A stretch of 64,000 nucleotides of DNA from an uncultured Allofournierella sp. (GTDB lineage: Bacteria > Bacillota > Clostridia > Oscillospirales > Ruminococcaceae). Position 1 is the stretch's first letter; each line of letters opens with the position of its first letter. The notes below the pieces were generated by a model. It was not told where the DNA came from. It searched no databases and was given only the letters and a program-made list of their open reading frames with translations. The stretch spans positions 1 through 64,000 of the forward strand of contig CALWNE010000009.1 in the NCBI GenBank assembly GCA_944382705.1. Reading direction: 5' to 3'. Below are positions 17,012 through 25,094 of the stretch, one piece after another. Position numbers and translations under genes: made by a program.

Positions 17012-17106
17012 GAAAAACAATATTTTTTAGGGAAGCTTGCCCTTCCAAGACTGGACAGCCGGTTTTGCTGTCGGTTTTGGGGCAGCTGGCTTCCTGGAGG
17101 TATGGT

Positions 17107-18417
17107 ATGCAAACACTAAAAATTCAAGATAAACTATGGGTTGGCCTGACCCTGTTTTCCATGTTTTTTGGGGCAGGCAATTTGATTTTTCCGCCCTTGC
17201 TGGGTGCTCAGTCCGGCACAGCGCTCTGGCTTTCCATGACAGGCTTTTGCATCAGCGCCATCGGTCTGCCCATCCTGGGCGTACTGGCAGTGGCCAAGGC
17301 CGGAGGGCTCAATCAGCTGGCTGGCCGGGTGGGCAGTAAATTTGCCTGGTGGTTTTCTCTGCTGGCCTACCTTTCGGTAGGGCCGGGGCTTGCGATTCCC
17401 CGCACCGCCTCCACCTCTTTTGAAATGGCGGTTACCCCCTTTGTTTCTCATGTACCTGGCTGGGCAATCTGGGCCTACTCGCTGGCTTTCTTTGCGGTGG
17501 CAATGCTGGTGGCCTTTAACCCCGAAAAACTCACCGATTTCCTGGGCCGCTTTCTGGCCCCCTGCCTGCTGCTGCTCATTGGCTTTGTTGTGGTTGGCTG
17601 CCTTTTAAATCCGCCGGGCAGCTACGGCGCACCGGTGGGCAAATACGCCGCCAGTGCCCTGCCCGCAGGCTTTGTGAATGGCTACCTCACCATGGATACC
17701 ATTGCAGCCCTGAACTTTGGCATTGTAATCAGCCTGAACATCCAGGCCAAAGGCGTTACCGACCCCCGCTCGGTGGTGCGCAACACCATTCAGGCGGGCT
17801 GGATTGCCGGCGCCGTGCTGCTGTTGGTGTATGTGGCTCTGGGCCATGTGGGTGCTGTTAGTGCCGGTCTTGGCCAGTACACCAACGGTGCCGGGGTACT
17901 TACCCTGCTGGTAAACTGGGTGTATGGGCCCATTGGTTCGGTGCTGTTGGGTGTGGTGTTCGTCATTGCCTGCCTGAACACCTGCATTGGCCTTTTGAGT
18001 TCCTGCAGTGAGTATTTCTATAAGCTGTTCCCCCGGCTGTCTTACCGAGCCTGGGTAGTGGTATTTGCAGCAATCAGCTTTTTTGTTTCCATTCTGGGGC
18101 TGGATGCCATCCTGGCTGTTTCCATCCCGGTACTCAATGCCATCTACCCGGTAGCCATTGCCCTCATTGTGCTGGGGCTTACCCATAAGCTGTGGCAAAA
18201 TGCCCCCTTGTGCTACCCCTTCACCGTGGCTTTTACCGCCTTTGCCAGTGTGGTCTATGCTCTGGATGAAGCCAGGATTGCCCTGCCGCTTGTTACTAAG
18301 CTGGTGCAGGCTTTGCCCATGTATGACCTGGCTCTTGGCTGGGTTGTGCCCGCCCTGGTGGGCTGCCTTGCAGGCTATCTTATGAGCCTGGTACAGGCCT
18401 CCCGGCAAACTGCCTGA
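17107..18417 (+). CDS. brnQ: Branched-chain amino acid transport system II carrier protein
   Basis: A 436-residue inner-membrane carrier of the LIVCS family that imports leucine, isoleucine and valine with a cation. The N-terminal SMFFGAGNLIFPPLLG is the family hallmark, and about twelve hydrophobic segments can be followed through the protein. The frame is open to 17065, but GGAGG lies 6 nt before ATG 17107, which gives the family N-terminus MQTLKIQDKLWVGL. It is a single-gene unit with its own promoter and terminator. Confidence 0.96.
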   Translation: MQTLKIQDKLWVGLTLFSMFFGAGNLIFPPLLGAQSGTALWLSMTGFCISAIGLPILGVLAVAKAGGLNQLAGRVGSKFAWWFSLLAYLSVGPGLAIPRTASTSFEMAVTPFVSHVPGWAIWAYSLAFFAVAMLVAFNPEKLTDFLGRFLAPCLLLLIGFVVVGCLLNPPGSYGAPVGKYAASALPAGFVNGYLTMDTIAALNFGIVISLNIQAKGVTDPRSVVRNTIQAGWIAGAVLLLVYVALGHVGAVSAGLGQYTNGAGVLTLLVNWVYGPIGSVLLGVVFVIACLNTCIGLLSSCSEYFYKLFPRLSYRAWVVVFAAISFFVSILGLDAILAVSIPVLNAIYPVAIALIVLGLTHKLWQNAPLCYPFTVAFTAFASVVYALDEARIALPLVTKLVQALPMYDLALGWVVPALVGCLAGYLMSLVQASRQTA

Positions 18418-18440
18418 GTTATCCCTTGCTGCAGCACAAC

Positions 18441-18482
18441 AAAATCCCCGCCGCTTTCACCGGAAAGCGGCGGGGATTTTTT
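18441..18482. terminator. Bidirectional terminator between brnQ and the leftward aminotransferase gene
   Basis: AAATCCCCGCCGCTTTC and its complement around a 3-nt loop, flanked by A-rich and T-rich ends. It overlaps the aminotransferase stop codon. Confidence 0.9.
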
Positions 18483-19701
18483 AGTGTTCCTGCTTTACAA
18501 ATACATACGCCTGCATCCGGCGGAAGGCTTCCTGTACCCGGCTCAGGGGTAGCGCCAGGTTCACCCGGATGGAACAGGGCCCATGGAAGGGGCGGCCGTC
18601 CTGCCAGGCTACCCCCACATCCCATCCTGCCTTCAGCAGCTGTTCCAGGGTAGTACCGTTCTGCTGGCACCACTGGGTGCAGTCCAAAAACAGCATGTAG
18701 GTACCTTGGGGTTTTGCCAGCTCTACTCCAGGGAAGTTCTGGCGGATGAAGTCATAGGCCCAGTTGATGTTGCCGCTCAGGGTCTGGCACAGCTCGTCCA
18801 CCCACTGGCGGCCCTCCTGGCTGTATGCACCAATTAGAGCGTGCATACTCATCACATTCATGGTGTTGTAATGGCTCAGGCTGGATTCCCGGTTCAGCCT
18901 GTCTCTCAGCCAGCTGTTGTACACAATGTGGTAACTGCCCACAAGGCCTGCTAGATTGAAGGTTTTGCTGGGGGCGTAAAGGGCCACTGTGTGCTGCTTT
19001 GCGTACTCGCTCACCTGCTGGGTGGGGATGTGCTTGGCACCATTGAGCAGAATATCCGACCAGATTTCGTCCGATACCACATACACCTGGTACCGCTCAA
19101 ACAATTCCATTGCCTTTTCCAGCTCCCAGCGTTCCCACACCCGGCCGCAGGGATTATGGGGAGAGCACAAAATCGCCGCATGAATACGCCCGCTGGCCAG
19201 TGCCTGTTCCATCTGGTCATAGTCCATGCGCCAGACGCCCTGCTCATCCCGGCAGAGGGGGCTGTGAACAATCTGATAGCCCTGGTTGACCAGACTTTTG
19301 GTAAAGCCCACATAGGTGGGAGAATGCACCAGCACCTTATCCCCCCGGGAGCAGACGGCGCCCAGCGCACTGAGCACGCCGCCCAGCACTCCGTTCTGGT
19401 AGCCAATGTTCTGGGGGGTTAAATCCGAAACCCCGTTCCGGTCCCGCTGCCAGTCCAAAATTGCCTGATGGTATTCCTTGCTGGGAGCAAAATAGCCGTA
19501 AGCGGGATGCTGCGCCCGCCGAATCATGGCCTCGGCCACGGTGGGCACGGTGGCAAAGTTCATATCCGCCACCCACATGGGAATTGCGTCGAAGCCCTCT
19601 TTGGGGGCACCGGGGGCAAATCCGCCCGCTTTGCCCAGCGCGTCCACTGCAATGGCATCCCTGCCGCTGCGTTCCAAAATACTGGTAAAATCGTACTTCA
19701 T
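18481..19701 (-). CDS. MalY/PatB-type aminotransferase (putative cystathionine beta-lyase)
   Basis: A 406-residue fold-type I PLP enzyme of the MalY/PatB group, which cleaves C-S bonds of cystathionine or cysteine conjugates, or transaminates. IPMWVADMNFATVP at the N-terminus is diagnostic for the group; CSPHNPCGRVW and VVSDEIWSDI form the cofactor site and SKTFNLAGL contains the PLP lysine. The frame starts 10 codons earlier, but AAGGAG lies between the two ATGs and serves 19701. It is the last gene of a leftward lacX-like/tcdA/patB operon. MalY-type regulation is possible but not indicated. Confidence 0.92.
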   Translation of the reverse strand: MKYDFTSILERSGRDAIAVDALGKAGGFAPGAPKEGFDAIPMWVADMNFATVPTVAEAMIRRAQHPAYGYFAPSKEYHQAILDWQRDRNGVSDLTPQNIGYQNGVLGGVLSALGAVCSRGDKVLVHSPTYVGFTKSLVNQGYQIVHSPLCRDEQGVWRMDYDQMEQALASGRIHAAILCSPHNPCGRVWERWELEKAMELFERYQVYVVSDEIWSDILLNGAKHIPTQQVSEYAKQHTVALYAPSKTFNLAGLVGSYHIVYNSWLRDRLNRESSLSHYNTMNVMSMHALIGAYSQEGRQWVDELCQTLSGNINWAYDFIRQNFPGVELAKPQGTYMLFLDCTQWCQQNGTTLEQLLKAGWDVGVAWQDGRPFHGPCSIRVNLALPLSRVQEAFRRMQAYVFVKQEH

Positions 19702-19758
19702 GGCTGCTTCTCCTTTTTGTTTATCTGCCACCGGCGGCCTGCTGGCCGTCGGATTGGT

Positions 19759-20511
19759 TCAATCCTGCCCGGTAAGGTCCCGGACCACCTTGCCTGCAAT
19801 AATCAGGCCCGCTGCGCCCGGCACAAAGCTCACGCTGCCGGGGGTTTGCTTTTTGGGGTTGCCCGGCCGCAGGCCGCCGCCTGCCAGTGCCTCGCCCTCA
19901 TCGTTCAGCGCAATGGGGGTGCAGGGTTTTTCCGGCGAGTAGACCACCGGCACCTTTTTGTAGCCCCGCACCTTGCACTCCCGGCGCATTACCCGTGCCA
20001 GCGGGCAGCCGGTGGTTTTTTCGATGGTGGTGAGGGTGAGCAGTTCCGGGTGCAGCTTGTTGCCGGTGCCCATGCTGGAAATCACCGGCACACCTGCTTT
20101 ATAGGCCCGGCCAATGATTTCCAGCTTTGCACTCACGGTGTCCACCGCATCCACCACATAGCTGGCCCCGGCAAACTCCACCAGATGAGCCGTTTCCGGC
20201 GTGTAGAACAGCTGTACCGTCTCCACCTGGCATTCTGGGTTGATGGCCAGAATCCGCTGGCGTGCTGCTTCCACCTTGTTCTGGCCCACGGTGGTGGTGA
20301 GGGCAATCAGCTGCCGGTTCACATTGCTGGGGGCGATGGTGTCGTCATCCACCAGGGTCAGGCGGCCCACGCCGCTGCGGGCCAGCGCTTCGGCCACATA
20401 GCCGCCTACGCCGCCCACGCCAAACAAAATAACATGGGCCTGGTGCAAAGCTTCAATGCCCTGCTGGCCCAGCAGCAGAGCGGTACGGCGTTCAAAGGGG
20501 GAAATGCTCAT
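19759..20511 (-). CDS. tcdA: tRNA threonylcarbamoyladenosine dehydratase (ThiF/HesA/MoeB family)
   Basis: A 250-residue E1-like ATP-dependent enzyme expected to cyclise t6A37 of tRNA to ct6A. ILFGVGGVGGYVAEALARSG is the nucleotide-binding loop, VDDDTIAPSNVNRQ the conserved E1 segment, and VVDAVDTVSAKLEI follows; the C-terminal KVPVVYSPEKP is characteristic of TcdA/YgdL rather than of MoeB or ThiF. No sulfur carrier protein is adjacent, which fits TcdA. It lies 27 bp after the epimerase-like gene and 57 bp before the aminotransferase gene. Confidence 0.92.
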   Translation of the reverse strand: MSISPFERRTALLLGQQGIEALHQAHVILFGVGGVGGYVAEALARSGVGRLTLVDDDTIAPSNVNRQLIALTTTVGQNKVEAARQRILAINPECQVETVQLFYTPETAHLVEFAGASYVVDAVDTVSAKLEIIGRAYKAGVPVISSMGTGNKLHPELLTLTTIEKTTGCPLARVMRRECKVRGYKKVPVVYSPEKPCTPIALNDEGEALAGGGLRPGNPKKQTPGSVSFVPGAAGLIIAGKVVRDLTGQD

Positions 20512-20538
20512 GGTTGGTTCTCCTAAATCAAGTAAAAA

Positions 20539-21426
20539 TCAGCGGTTAAAGGTCATATCCAGGTGGGTAGTCCAGCTTTGGCCTGCTTCCAGCTGGGCAG
20601 CGCAGGGCTTTTGGAGCCAATCACCGTTTGCAGTGGTGGTATCCGGCAGACTGTGCCAGGGTTCAATGCACACAAACTGCAACTGTGCCTGCCCTGCTGC
20701 GCTCCAAATCAGGGTGTAGGGAAAGCCTTCCAGCCCTACGGTAATGCACCGGCCGGTATCCTTCTCCACCAGGCTCAGGCTCTTGGCATTCATCTGGCTC
20801 ATGCAGATGGAATCGTTGTCAAACATCCGGTCCTCCAGGGCAATGGCAGCCTGCTGTTCCATCAGCACACGGGTCTCGCCAGTTACCAGGCCGGTGTCTG
20901 CGCCGGTTTCAATCACCACCGGAGTCTGGGGTGCATCAAAGCGCAGCTCGTAATCCTGGGTGGTGTGCTGGTCATCGAAGGGAAGGGCAAAGGCAGGGTG
21001 GTACCCTAAGCCAAACCGCAGGGGTTTTGCATCCAGATTTTGCACCGTTACCTGGTGGCGCACCGTGCGCCCCTCCAAAATATAACGGGTGGTAAAACGG
21101 AACGCCCGGGGCAGCTTTTGCAGGGTTTGCTGGCTGGATTCCAGCACAAAGCACAGGCTGCCCGGCTCACTGGGCCGGAAATCGTGCTCCATATCCCGTG
21201 CAAAGCCGTGCTGACCCCCGGTGTACTGCTGGCCATCCAGCCTGTAGCAGCCGTCCTTCAAGCGGCCACAGTAGGGGAACAGAATGGGGGCATGACGGCC
21301 CCACACAGCCGGGTCTGCCTGCCACAGCAACTGGGCGCCGGTGGCCTTGTCCACCACGCTCACCAGCTCTGCACCAAAGGTATCTGCGGTAACAATTAAA
21401 AATTCATTTTCCATGGTATGCTGCAT
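20539..21426 (-). CDS. Aldose 1-epimerase family protein (LacX-like)
   Basis: A 295-residue galactose mutarotase-fold protein. The core motifs are PILFPYCGRLKDG, the catalytic His in GGQHGFARDMEH and FGLGYHPAFALPF. It aligns better with the shorter LacX-type sugar epimerase group than with canonical GalM. The catalysed reaction would be interconversion of alpha and beta anomers of a hexose or hexose phosphate; the true sugar is unknown. GGAAGGAG precedes the ATG, and it is the first gene of the leftward operon. Confidence 0.88.
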   Translation of the reverse strand: MQHTMENEFLIVTADTFGAELVSVVDKATGAQLLWQADPAVWGRHAPILFPYCGRLKDGCYRLDGQQYTGGQHGFARDMEHDFRPSEPGSLCFVLESSQQTLQKLPRAFRFTTRYILEGRTVRHQVTVQNLDAKPLRFGLGYHPAFALPFDDQHTTQDYELRFDAPQTPVVIETGADTGLVTGETRVLMEQQAAIALEDRMFDNDSICMSQMNAKSLSLVEKDTGRCITVGLEGFPYTLIWSAAGQAQLQFVCIEPWHSLPDTTTANGDWLQKPCAAQLEAGQSWTTHLDMTFNR

Positions 21427-21467
21427 GATAAAAGCTCCTTCCTTGATGAAATTAGTCCAATAGCACC

Positions 21468-21496
21468 AGTATAGTATACTCCGGCCAAAATTCCAA
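21468..21496 (-). promoter_or_regulatory. Promoter of the lacX-like/tcdA/patB operon
   Basis: On the minus strand TTGGAA (21491-21496), 17 bp and TATACT (21468-21473). Confidence 0.75.
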
Positions 21497-21609
21497 GAGT
21501 ATCACTCCTGCCAGGCCTGGAATATCCTGTCACAGGAAGCGTTTTCCCCGCTGCCCGTATTGGTTCTTTACCCCGGCAGCGTTGCCAACAGGAAAGGAGT
21601 TTTACGCCT

Positions 21610-24207
21610 ATGTGCATCGGTTCTCTTTTGGTGCAAACCTTTGCGGCCCGGCAAAGTGCAGCCGTGCCGGGGGTCACCATTACCCTCTCAGCCCAGGGAC
21701 AGGAGCCCACGGTCTTTACAACCGACGACCGGGGTATTGCACCTGTGCAATCCCTGCCCGCACCGGACCCCGCCCTCTCTCTGGACGAAAACAACACCTT
21801 GCAGCCGTACAGTTTGTGGAACATCAAGGCCGAAAAAACAGGCTACCAAACCGTGGTGATGGAAGGTGTGCAGGTGTTTGCCACCCAAACCGCCCTGGCC
21901 ATTATCGAGATGCTGCCCGCCCAGCGTCTGGGCGCACCCCAGCCTTTGACCGAAACCTTTGAGATTCCCGCCCACGCCCTGTACCGGCCGGAAGGGCCGT
22001 CCAGCACCGCACCCGTAGCCGCCTGCCAGCCCCGTATTCTGGAGGTTCCCGTCATTCCCAAAACCATTACGGTACACCTGGGCAAGCCCAAGGAGAGTGC
22101 CCAGAATGTAACGGTAAGCTTTACCAGTTACATTGCCAATGTGGCCTCCAGCGAGGTATACCCCACCTGGCCGGAGCAGGCGCTGCGGGCCAACATCCAC
22201 GCCCAAATCAGCCTGGCCCTCAACCGTATTTTTACCGAGTGGTACCCCAGCAAGGGCTATTCCTTCGACATTACCAACTCCACCAGCTACGACCAGTACT
22301 ATGTGCACGGCCGCAATATTTTTAGCGTGATGGAACAGATCACCGACGATATCTTCAATACCTATGTACGCCGCACCGGCACCATAGAGCCCTACTACAC
22401 CGAGTACTGCGACGGCAAGTCCGTTACCTGTGCCGGCATGAAGCAGTGGGGTACGGTAGACCGGGCCAACGAGGGCAAAAACGCCCTGCAAATCCTGAAA
22501 TATTACTACGGCAATAACATCGAAATTGTGCGCACCAACAACATTCAGGAGGTGACGGAAAGTTACCCCGGTACCCCCCTGCGCCGAGGCGACACCGGCA
22601 CCAATGTGCGCATTATCCAGCGGCAGCTCACCCGCATTGCCAAGGACTACCCCTTCTTTGGCAACCCTGGCACCGACGGCGTGTTTGGCGCTGCCACCGA
22701 AAGCGTGGTTAAAGCGTTCCAAAAGCAGTTCAACCTTACCCAGGATGGCGTGGTAGGCCGGGCCACCTGGTACAAAATCAGCTACATTTATGCCTCGGTT
22801 AAGGATTTGGCAGAACTTACCAGCGAAGGCGAGCTGCCCACCGGTGAGTCCGATGTAAACGGCACCACCTACCCCGGCACTCCCCTGCGGGTTGGCAGCA
22901 CCGGCACCGCCGTGGAGCGAGTACAGTACTGGCTCCAGCAGCTGGCAGAATTCAACAGCGATTTGGTAAGCCCCACCGTGGACGGCGTGTTTGGCAGCGG
23001 CACCCAGCAAGCGGTAAAATCCTTCCAGACCAAGTACGGCCTCACAGCGGACGGCGTGGTAGGCCCTGCCACCTGGGATGCCCTTGTAAAAGCCTACAAC
23101 TCGCTGGAAAGCGATGTGGAGTCCTCCACCAACGGCTACCCCGGCACTCCTTTGCGTCAGGGCGACCGAGGGGACAGTGTGCGCCGGGTACAGTTCTTTT
23201 TGCGCATTGCCTCCTACAACTACAGCTCCATTCCTGATGTTACGGTGGATGGCATCTTTGGCAGTGCCACCACCGCTGCGGTAAAGGCATTCCAGAAGGA
23301 ATTTGGCCTGACCGCAGACGGTGTGGTAGGCCCCACCACCTGGCAAAAGATGTACGAGATATACGGCGACATCTCGGAGGATTTGCTCTCCCCCAACGAC
23401 CGCCCCGGCACTTACCCCGGTTCTCCCCTTCGGGAAGGCAGCACCGGCAGTTCTGTGCGGGAAGCTCAGTTCTATCTGAAACTGCTGGGTGTATACTACC
23501 ACGAAATCCCGGAAATTTCCATCGACGGGGTGTATGGCCCTGCCACTACCGAGGCCGTGAAGGCATTCCAAAGCCTGTTTGGCCTCACGGTGGATGGCGT
23601 CATCGGCCCTGCCACCTGGAGCGCCCTGTATACCCAGGCCCAAAAGCTCCGCAGCTCGGACGGCCTGTTTTTGGCTTACAGGCTTCTGCCCTGGCCCGGC
23701 TTTGAGCTGGTGGAAGGGGTGGACGGCCTGAGTGTTTCGTACATTCAGTATCTGCTGGAATACATCTCTTATTTTTACGATACCGTTCAGAGCCCCGGTG
23801 CCATTGACGGCCAGTTTGGCCCTGTCACCAAAGCCAGCGTGGAAAGCTGGCAGAAGGAGTTCCAGCAAACCGTAACCGGCCGTGTAACCGAATTTGACTG
23901 GAACGCACTCACCGCCACCTTCCTGAGCCTGGCCGCCAGGGGCAGTGAAGAAGCCACCGCCCAAAGCACCGGCCTGTACCCCGGCTATGTAATGGGTCTA
24001 GGCAGCGCAGGCAATGCGGTCATGGAATTGCAGCAAGCCATGAATGGCATTGCCATTCGGTACTGCGCTTCTCAGTTTGTGCCGGACAACGGCATTTTTG
24101 ATGGCGACACCCAGCAAGCGGTGCGCCAGTTCCAGGAGGGACTGGGCCTGCCTGTGACCGGTGTTGTGGACGAAACCACCTGGCAGCGTATTTTTGAACT
24201 GCTGTAA
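21610..24207 (+). CDS. SpoIID/LytB-like protein with six peptidoglycan-binding repeats
   Basis: An 865-residue protein with no signal peptide or membrane segment. The N-terminal ~110 residues look like a carboxypeptidase-regulatory (transthyretin-like) beta domain: GSLLVQTFAARQSAAVPGVT and KTGYQTVVMEGVQVF. Residues ~150-318 resemble SpoIID/LytB amidase-enhancer/lytic transglycosylase domains: an ASSEVYPTWPEQALRANIHA helix with a candidate catalytic Glu, then DQYYVHGR and AGMKQWGT. Six PG_binding_1 repeats start near residues 319, 421, 510, 602, 694 and 790; each carries YPG-PLR-GS-G and DG-FG--T---V--FQ, and the fifth is degenerate. AAAGGAG precedes the ATG. It is followed 23 bp later by an M15 peptidase with the same repeat type, suggesting one glycan-cleaving and one peptide-cleaving partner. 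The route to the wall is unclear. Confidence 0.85.
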   Translation: MCIGSLLVQTFAARQSAAVPGVTITLSAQGQEPTVFTTDDRGIAPVQSLPAPDPALSLDENNTLQPYSLWNIKAEKTGYQTVVMEGVQVFATQTALAIIEMLPAQRLGAPQPLTETFEIPAHALYRPEGPSSTAPVAACQPRILEVPVIPKTITVHLGKPKESAQNVTVSFTSYIANVASSEVYPTWPEQALRANIHAQISLALNRIFTEWYPSKGYSFDITNSTSYDQYYVHGRNIFSVMEQITDDIFNTYVRRTGTIEPYYTEYCDGKSVTCAGMKQWGTVDRANEGKNALQILKYYYGNNIEIVRTNNIQEVTESYPGTPLRRGDTGTNVRIIQRQLTRIAKDYPFFGNPGTDGVFGAATESVVKAFQKQFNLTQDGVVGRATWYKISYIYASVKDLAELTSEGELPTGESDVNGTTYPGTPLRVGSTGTAVERVQYWLQQLAEFNSDLVSPTVDGVFGSGTQQAVKSFQTKYGLTADGVVGPATWDALVKAYNSLESDVESSTNGYPGTPLRQGDRGDSVRRVQFFLRIASYNYSSIPDVTVDGIFGSATTAAVKAFQKEFGLTADGVVGPTTWQKMYEIYGDISEDLLSPNDRPGTYPGSPLREGSTGSSVREAQFYLKLLGVYYHEIPEISIDGVYGPATTEAVKAFQSLFGLTVDGVIGPATWSALYTQAQKLRSSDGLFLAYRLLPWPGFELVEGVDGLSVSYIQYLLEYISYFYDTVQSPGAIDGQFGPVTKASVESWQKEFQQTVTGRVTEFDWNALTATFLSLAARGSEEATAQSTGLYPGYVMGLGSAGNAVMELQQAMNGIAIRYCASQFVPDNGIFDGDTQQAVRQFQEGLGLPVTGVVDETTWQRIFELL

Positions 24208-24230
24208 CTTTTAAAAAGGAGGACTGCTTT

Positions 24231-24917
24231 ATGGCAAAGATTTTTGTATACGATGCCTACACCAACAAGATGATGGTCTATAACCGGGACGAAAACGAAT
24301 CCATGCCCTATTCCTACGGCACCACCCTGAAGGTAAAGGAGTTTCGGGGCAGCAGCAAAAGCCCCACTCTGTGGACCACCGTTGCCGCAATGGAAGCCTG
24401 GAACCTGACCCGCCGCAGCTATGGCAAGAGCATCCATGTGGGGTATGCCTTCAAGCGCATTTGGGAAGGAGGCCACGGCACCCGCAGCCAGCACTATGCC
24501 GGTGTGGCCTTTGATGTGGGCCAGACCCAGGGTTCTGCCGCCCGCAACGCCATCTGGACCGCTGCTAAAAACACCGGTGCCTGGGGCTATGTGGAACCCC
24601 AAAGCATGACCCCCACCTGGGTCCACTTTGACCGGCGCTACGGCACCCCCGCTTGCAGCGGCACCACCGCAGGTTACCCCACGGTACGCCGGGGCTGTGT
24701 GAACACCTATGTGCTGATTTTGCAGGACGCCCTCAATGCCCTGGGCTACAGCACCAAAACCCTGGACGGCAAGTTCGGCGCCAACACCGAGAACGCTCTG
24801 ATTGCCTACCAGCGCCGGGTAGGCCTGACGGCGGACGGCATTTGTGGATGCAACACCTGGAAAAAAATCACCTCTTCGGTGGTTTCCATCGGCCGCACCC
24901 AAACTGTGATTGACTGA
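24231..24917 (+). CDS. M15-type peptidase with peptidoglycan-binding repeat
   Basis: A 228-residue protein. The N-terminal ~145 residues have the zinc DD/LD-peptidase pattern of M15 families: His88 and Asp95 in SQHYAGVAFDVG and His132 plus Asp134 in WVHFD. Residues ~149-212 are one PG_binding_1 repeat (YPTVRRGC, LDGKFGANTENALIAYQ). No signal peptide is present. A ribosome site AAAAAGGAGG precedes the ATG, and the gene is in an operon with the SpoIID-like protein. The expected reaction is cleavage of peptidoglycan stem peptides. The architecture resembles endolysins, but there are no phage genes nearby. Confidence 0.85.
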   Translation: MAKIFVYDAYTNKMMVYNRDENESMPYSYGTTLKVKEFRGSSKSPTLWTTVAAMEAWNLTRRSYGKSIHVGYAFKRIWEGGHGTRSQHYAGVAFDVGQTQGSAARNAIWTAAKNTGAWGYVEPQSMTPTWVHFDRRYGTPACSGTTAGYPTVRRGCVNTYVLILQDALNALGYSTKTLDGKFGANTENALIAYQRRVGLTADGICGCNTWKKITSSVVSIGRTQTVID

Positions 24918-24933
24918 GGCCATTCATGCAAAA

Positions 24934-24968
24934 GGGGGCCAGAGCCACTGCTCTGGCCCTCTTTTTTC
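24934..24968 (+). terminator. Terminator of the SpoIID-like/M15 operon
   Basis: GGGCCAGAGC CACT GCTCTGGCCC then TCTTTTTT. Confidence 0.92.
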
Positions 24969-24991
24969 ATTTTTCTGTAATGCGTTTAGGA

Positions 24992-25019
24992 TGGACTTTT
25001 GCCGTCTGACAGCTATAAT
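24992..25019 (+). promoter_or_regulatory. Promoter for the sugar transferase gene
   Basis: TGGACT (24992-24997), a 16-bp spacer and a perfect TATAAT (25014-25019). Confidence 0.65.
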
Positions 25020-25094
25020 AGAAGAAAGGTATATCCCCACAAAGTCTGACCTTTTTGCCAGACTTGCATTTATAAGGAGTGTAATCCCTTTCTC

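Noticed and set aside
21688..23964. Minus-strand frame opposite the SpoIID-like gene
   Set aside because: Gly/Ala/His-rich repeats simply mirror the PG-binding repeats on the other strand; no start signals.
24231..24917. Prophage endolysin module
   Set aside because: The enzyme architecture is endolysin-like, but no holin, tail, capsid or integrase gene is nearby and base composition matches the neighbours.
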